Assembly (NCBI RefSeq): GCF_036565765.1
Contig: NZ_DATCXP010000004.1
Direction: 5' to 3' (one strand)
DNA: 5,929 nucleotides
Origin: Terrimesophilobacter sp036565765
Lineage (GTDB): Bacteria; Actinomycetota; Actinomycetes; Actinomycetales; Microbacteriaceae
Part shown: piece after piece, positions 5,485-5,929 of the stretch
Layout of the letters: every line of letters starts with the position of its first letter
Position numbering within the stretch: position 1 is the stretch's first letter
Translations under genes and position numbers: made by a program
Notes under the pieces: generated by a model
Databases searched by the model: none
The model's input: the letters and a program-made list of their open reading frames with translations, nothing else
Told to the model about the DNA's origin: nothing

Positions 5485-5929
5485 TCAGTAGCGCGACGTG
5501 AACGCGAGCAGCTCGGGCGCGCGCCGATCGAAGATCATCCCGCCGAGCAGGACGCCACCGACAACCGCGACGAGCCCGATGGCGACGCCGACGAGGAGAG
5601 CGGCAATGTTCCAGTCGCCGCCCTCCAGGACGCCGAGAACTCCGAGGTATACGGCGGGAGATGAGATCGCGAACACGCCGATCAGCGACAGCCCCTGCAC
5701 CCAGCTCGCACCGGTCGCGCTCGACTGAGGCTGCGCGAACGGGCTGTCGCCGGGATGGACGGCCGGATACGGGAACCCTGCGGAGATGATGCTCGAGAGC
5801 CCCAACCCGACCAGAAGGACGCACACGCTCACACCGACGACAGCCGCCAGGATGGCGGAGTCTCCGTAACCCCACGCGCTCAGCGGCGCTCCGATCAGGA
5901 TCACGAGGATGCCGAGGGCGAGCGGCGGG
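5485..5929 (-). CDS. Unrecognised four-helix membrane protein, 3' part only
   Basis: The frame stays open to the right edge of the window, so this is the C-terminal 147 residues of a longer gene; the in-frame GTG at 5904 lies inside a hydrophobic segment and is not a likely start. Four membrane segments are visible: about 3-18 (LALGILVILIGAPLSA), 25-50, 77-100 and 107-132. Between the second and third is a polar, Pro-rich loop of about 25 residues (FPYPAVHPGDSPFAQPQSS, then ATGAS). The protein ends with a short charged tail, FDRRAPELLAFTSRY. I see no catalytic or transport signature and do not recognise a family. It is on the same strand as the DUF3039 gene, 47 bases upstream of it, but that gene has its own promoter. 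Confidence 0.75.
   Translation of the reverse strand, partial: PPLALGILVILIGAPLSAWGYGDSAILAAVVGVSVCVLLVGLGLSSIISAGFPYPAVHPGDSPFAQPQSSATGASWVQGLSLIGVFAISSPAVYLGVLGVLEGGDWNIAALLVGVAIGLVAVVGGVLLGGMIFDRRAPELLAFTSRY

Noticed and set aside
5485..5904. GTG at 5904 as the start of the right-edge membrane protein.
   Set aside because: The frame continues hydrophobic and open to the window edge (LALGILVILIG), so the GTG is internal to a membrane helix and the gene is cut by the window.

Overview
The window looks like chromosomal DNA from a high-GC actinobacterium. Stretches counted by eye are roughly 60-67% G+C, GTG starts are common, and the DUF3039 protein is an actinobacterial family. The gene set and the repeated word GGATGCC suggest Microbacteriaceae, possibly Microbacterium. 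That placement is inference, since no 16S rRNA or other taxonomic marker is present.

Left part (1-2542, all minus strand). The window opens inside a cation diffusion facilitator (CDF) metal exporter gene, of which only the first 59 codons are present. A 160-bp spacer with two inverted repeats separates it from a compact three-gene operon. In transcription order this is murI (glutamate racemase, D-Glu for peptidoglycan), rph (RNase PH, tRNA 3'-end trimming) and rdgB (XTP/dITP pyrophosphatase, nucleotide-pool cleaning). murI and rph overlap by one base; rph and rdgB are 10 bases apart.

Middle (2543-3908). A 61-bp divergent promoter region separates murI from pncB on the plus strand. pncB encodes nicotinate phosphoribosyltransferase, the entry step of NAD salvage from nicotinate.

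Accessory part (3935-5113). A gene for a predicted AbiEi-like helix-turn-helix plus DUF559/Vsr-like PD-(D/E)XK nuclease lies on the minus strand between two copies of a 60-bp direct repeat (56/60 identical). Each copy is itself an interrupted palindrome. One copy supplies the gene's last codons and stop codon. This repeat-bounded gene is the best candidate here for something not yet described.

Right part (5171-5929, minus strand). A small zinc-ribbon-like DUF3039 protein is preceded by the 3' part of an unrecognised four-helix membrane protein gene that runs off the window.

Four gene or operon heads (CDF, murI, pncB, DUF3039) have a TANNNT -10 hexamer only 6-8 bases from the start codon, which points to leaderless or nearly leaderless mRNAs. 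No RNA genes, CRISPR arrays or insertion-sequence transposases were seen, and no gene-free stretch exceeds 160 bases.
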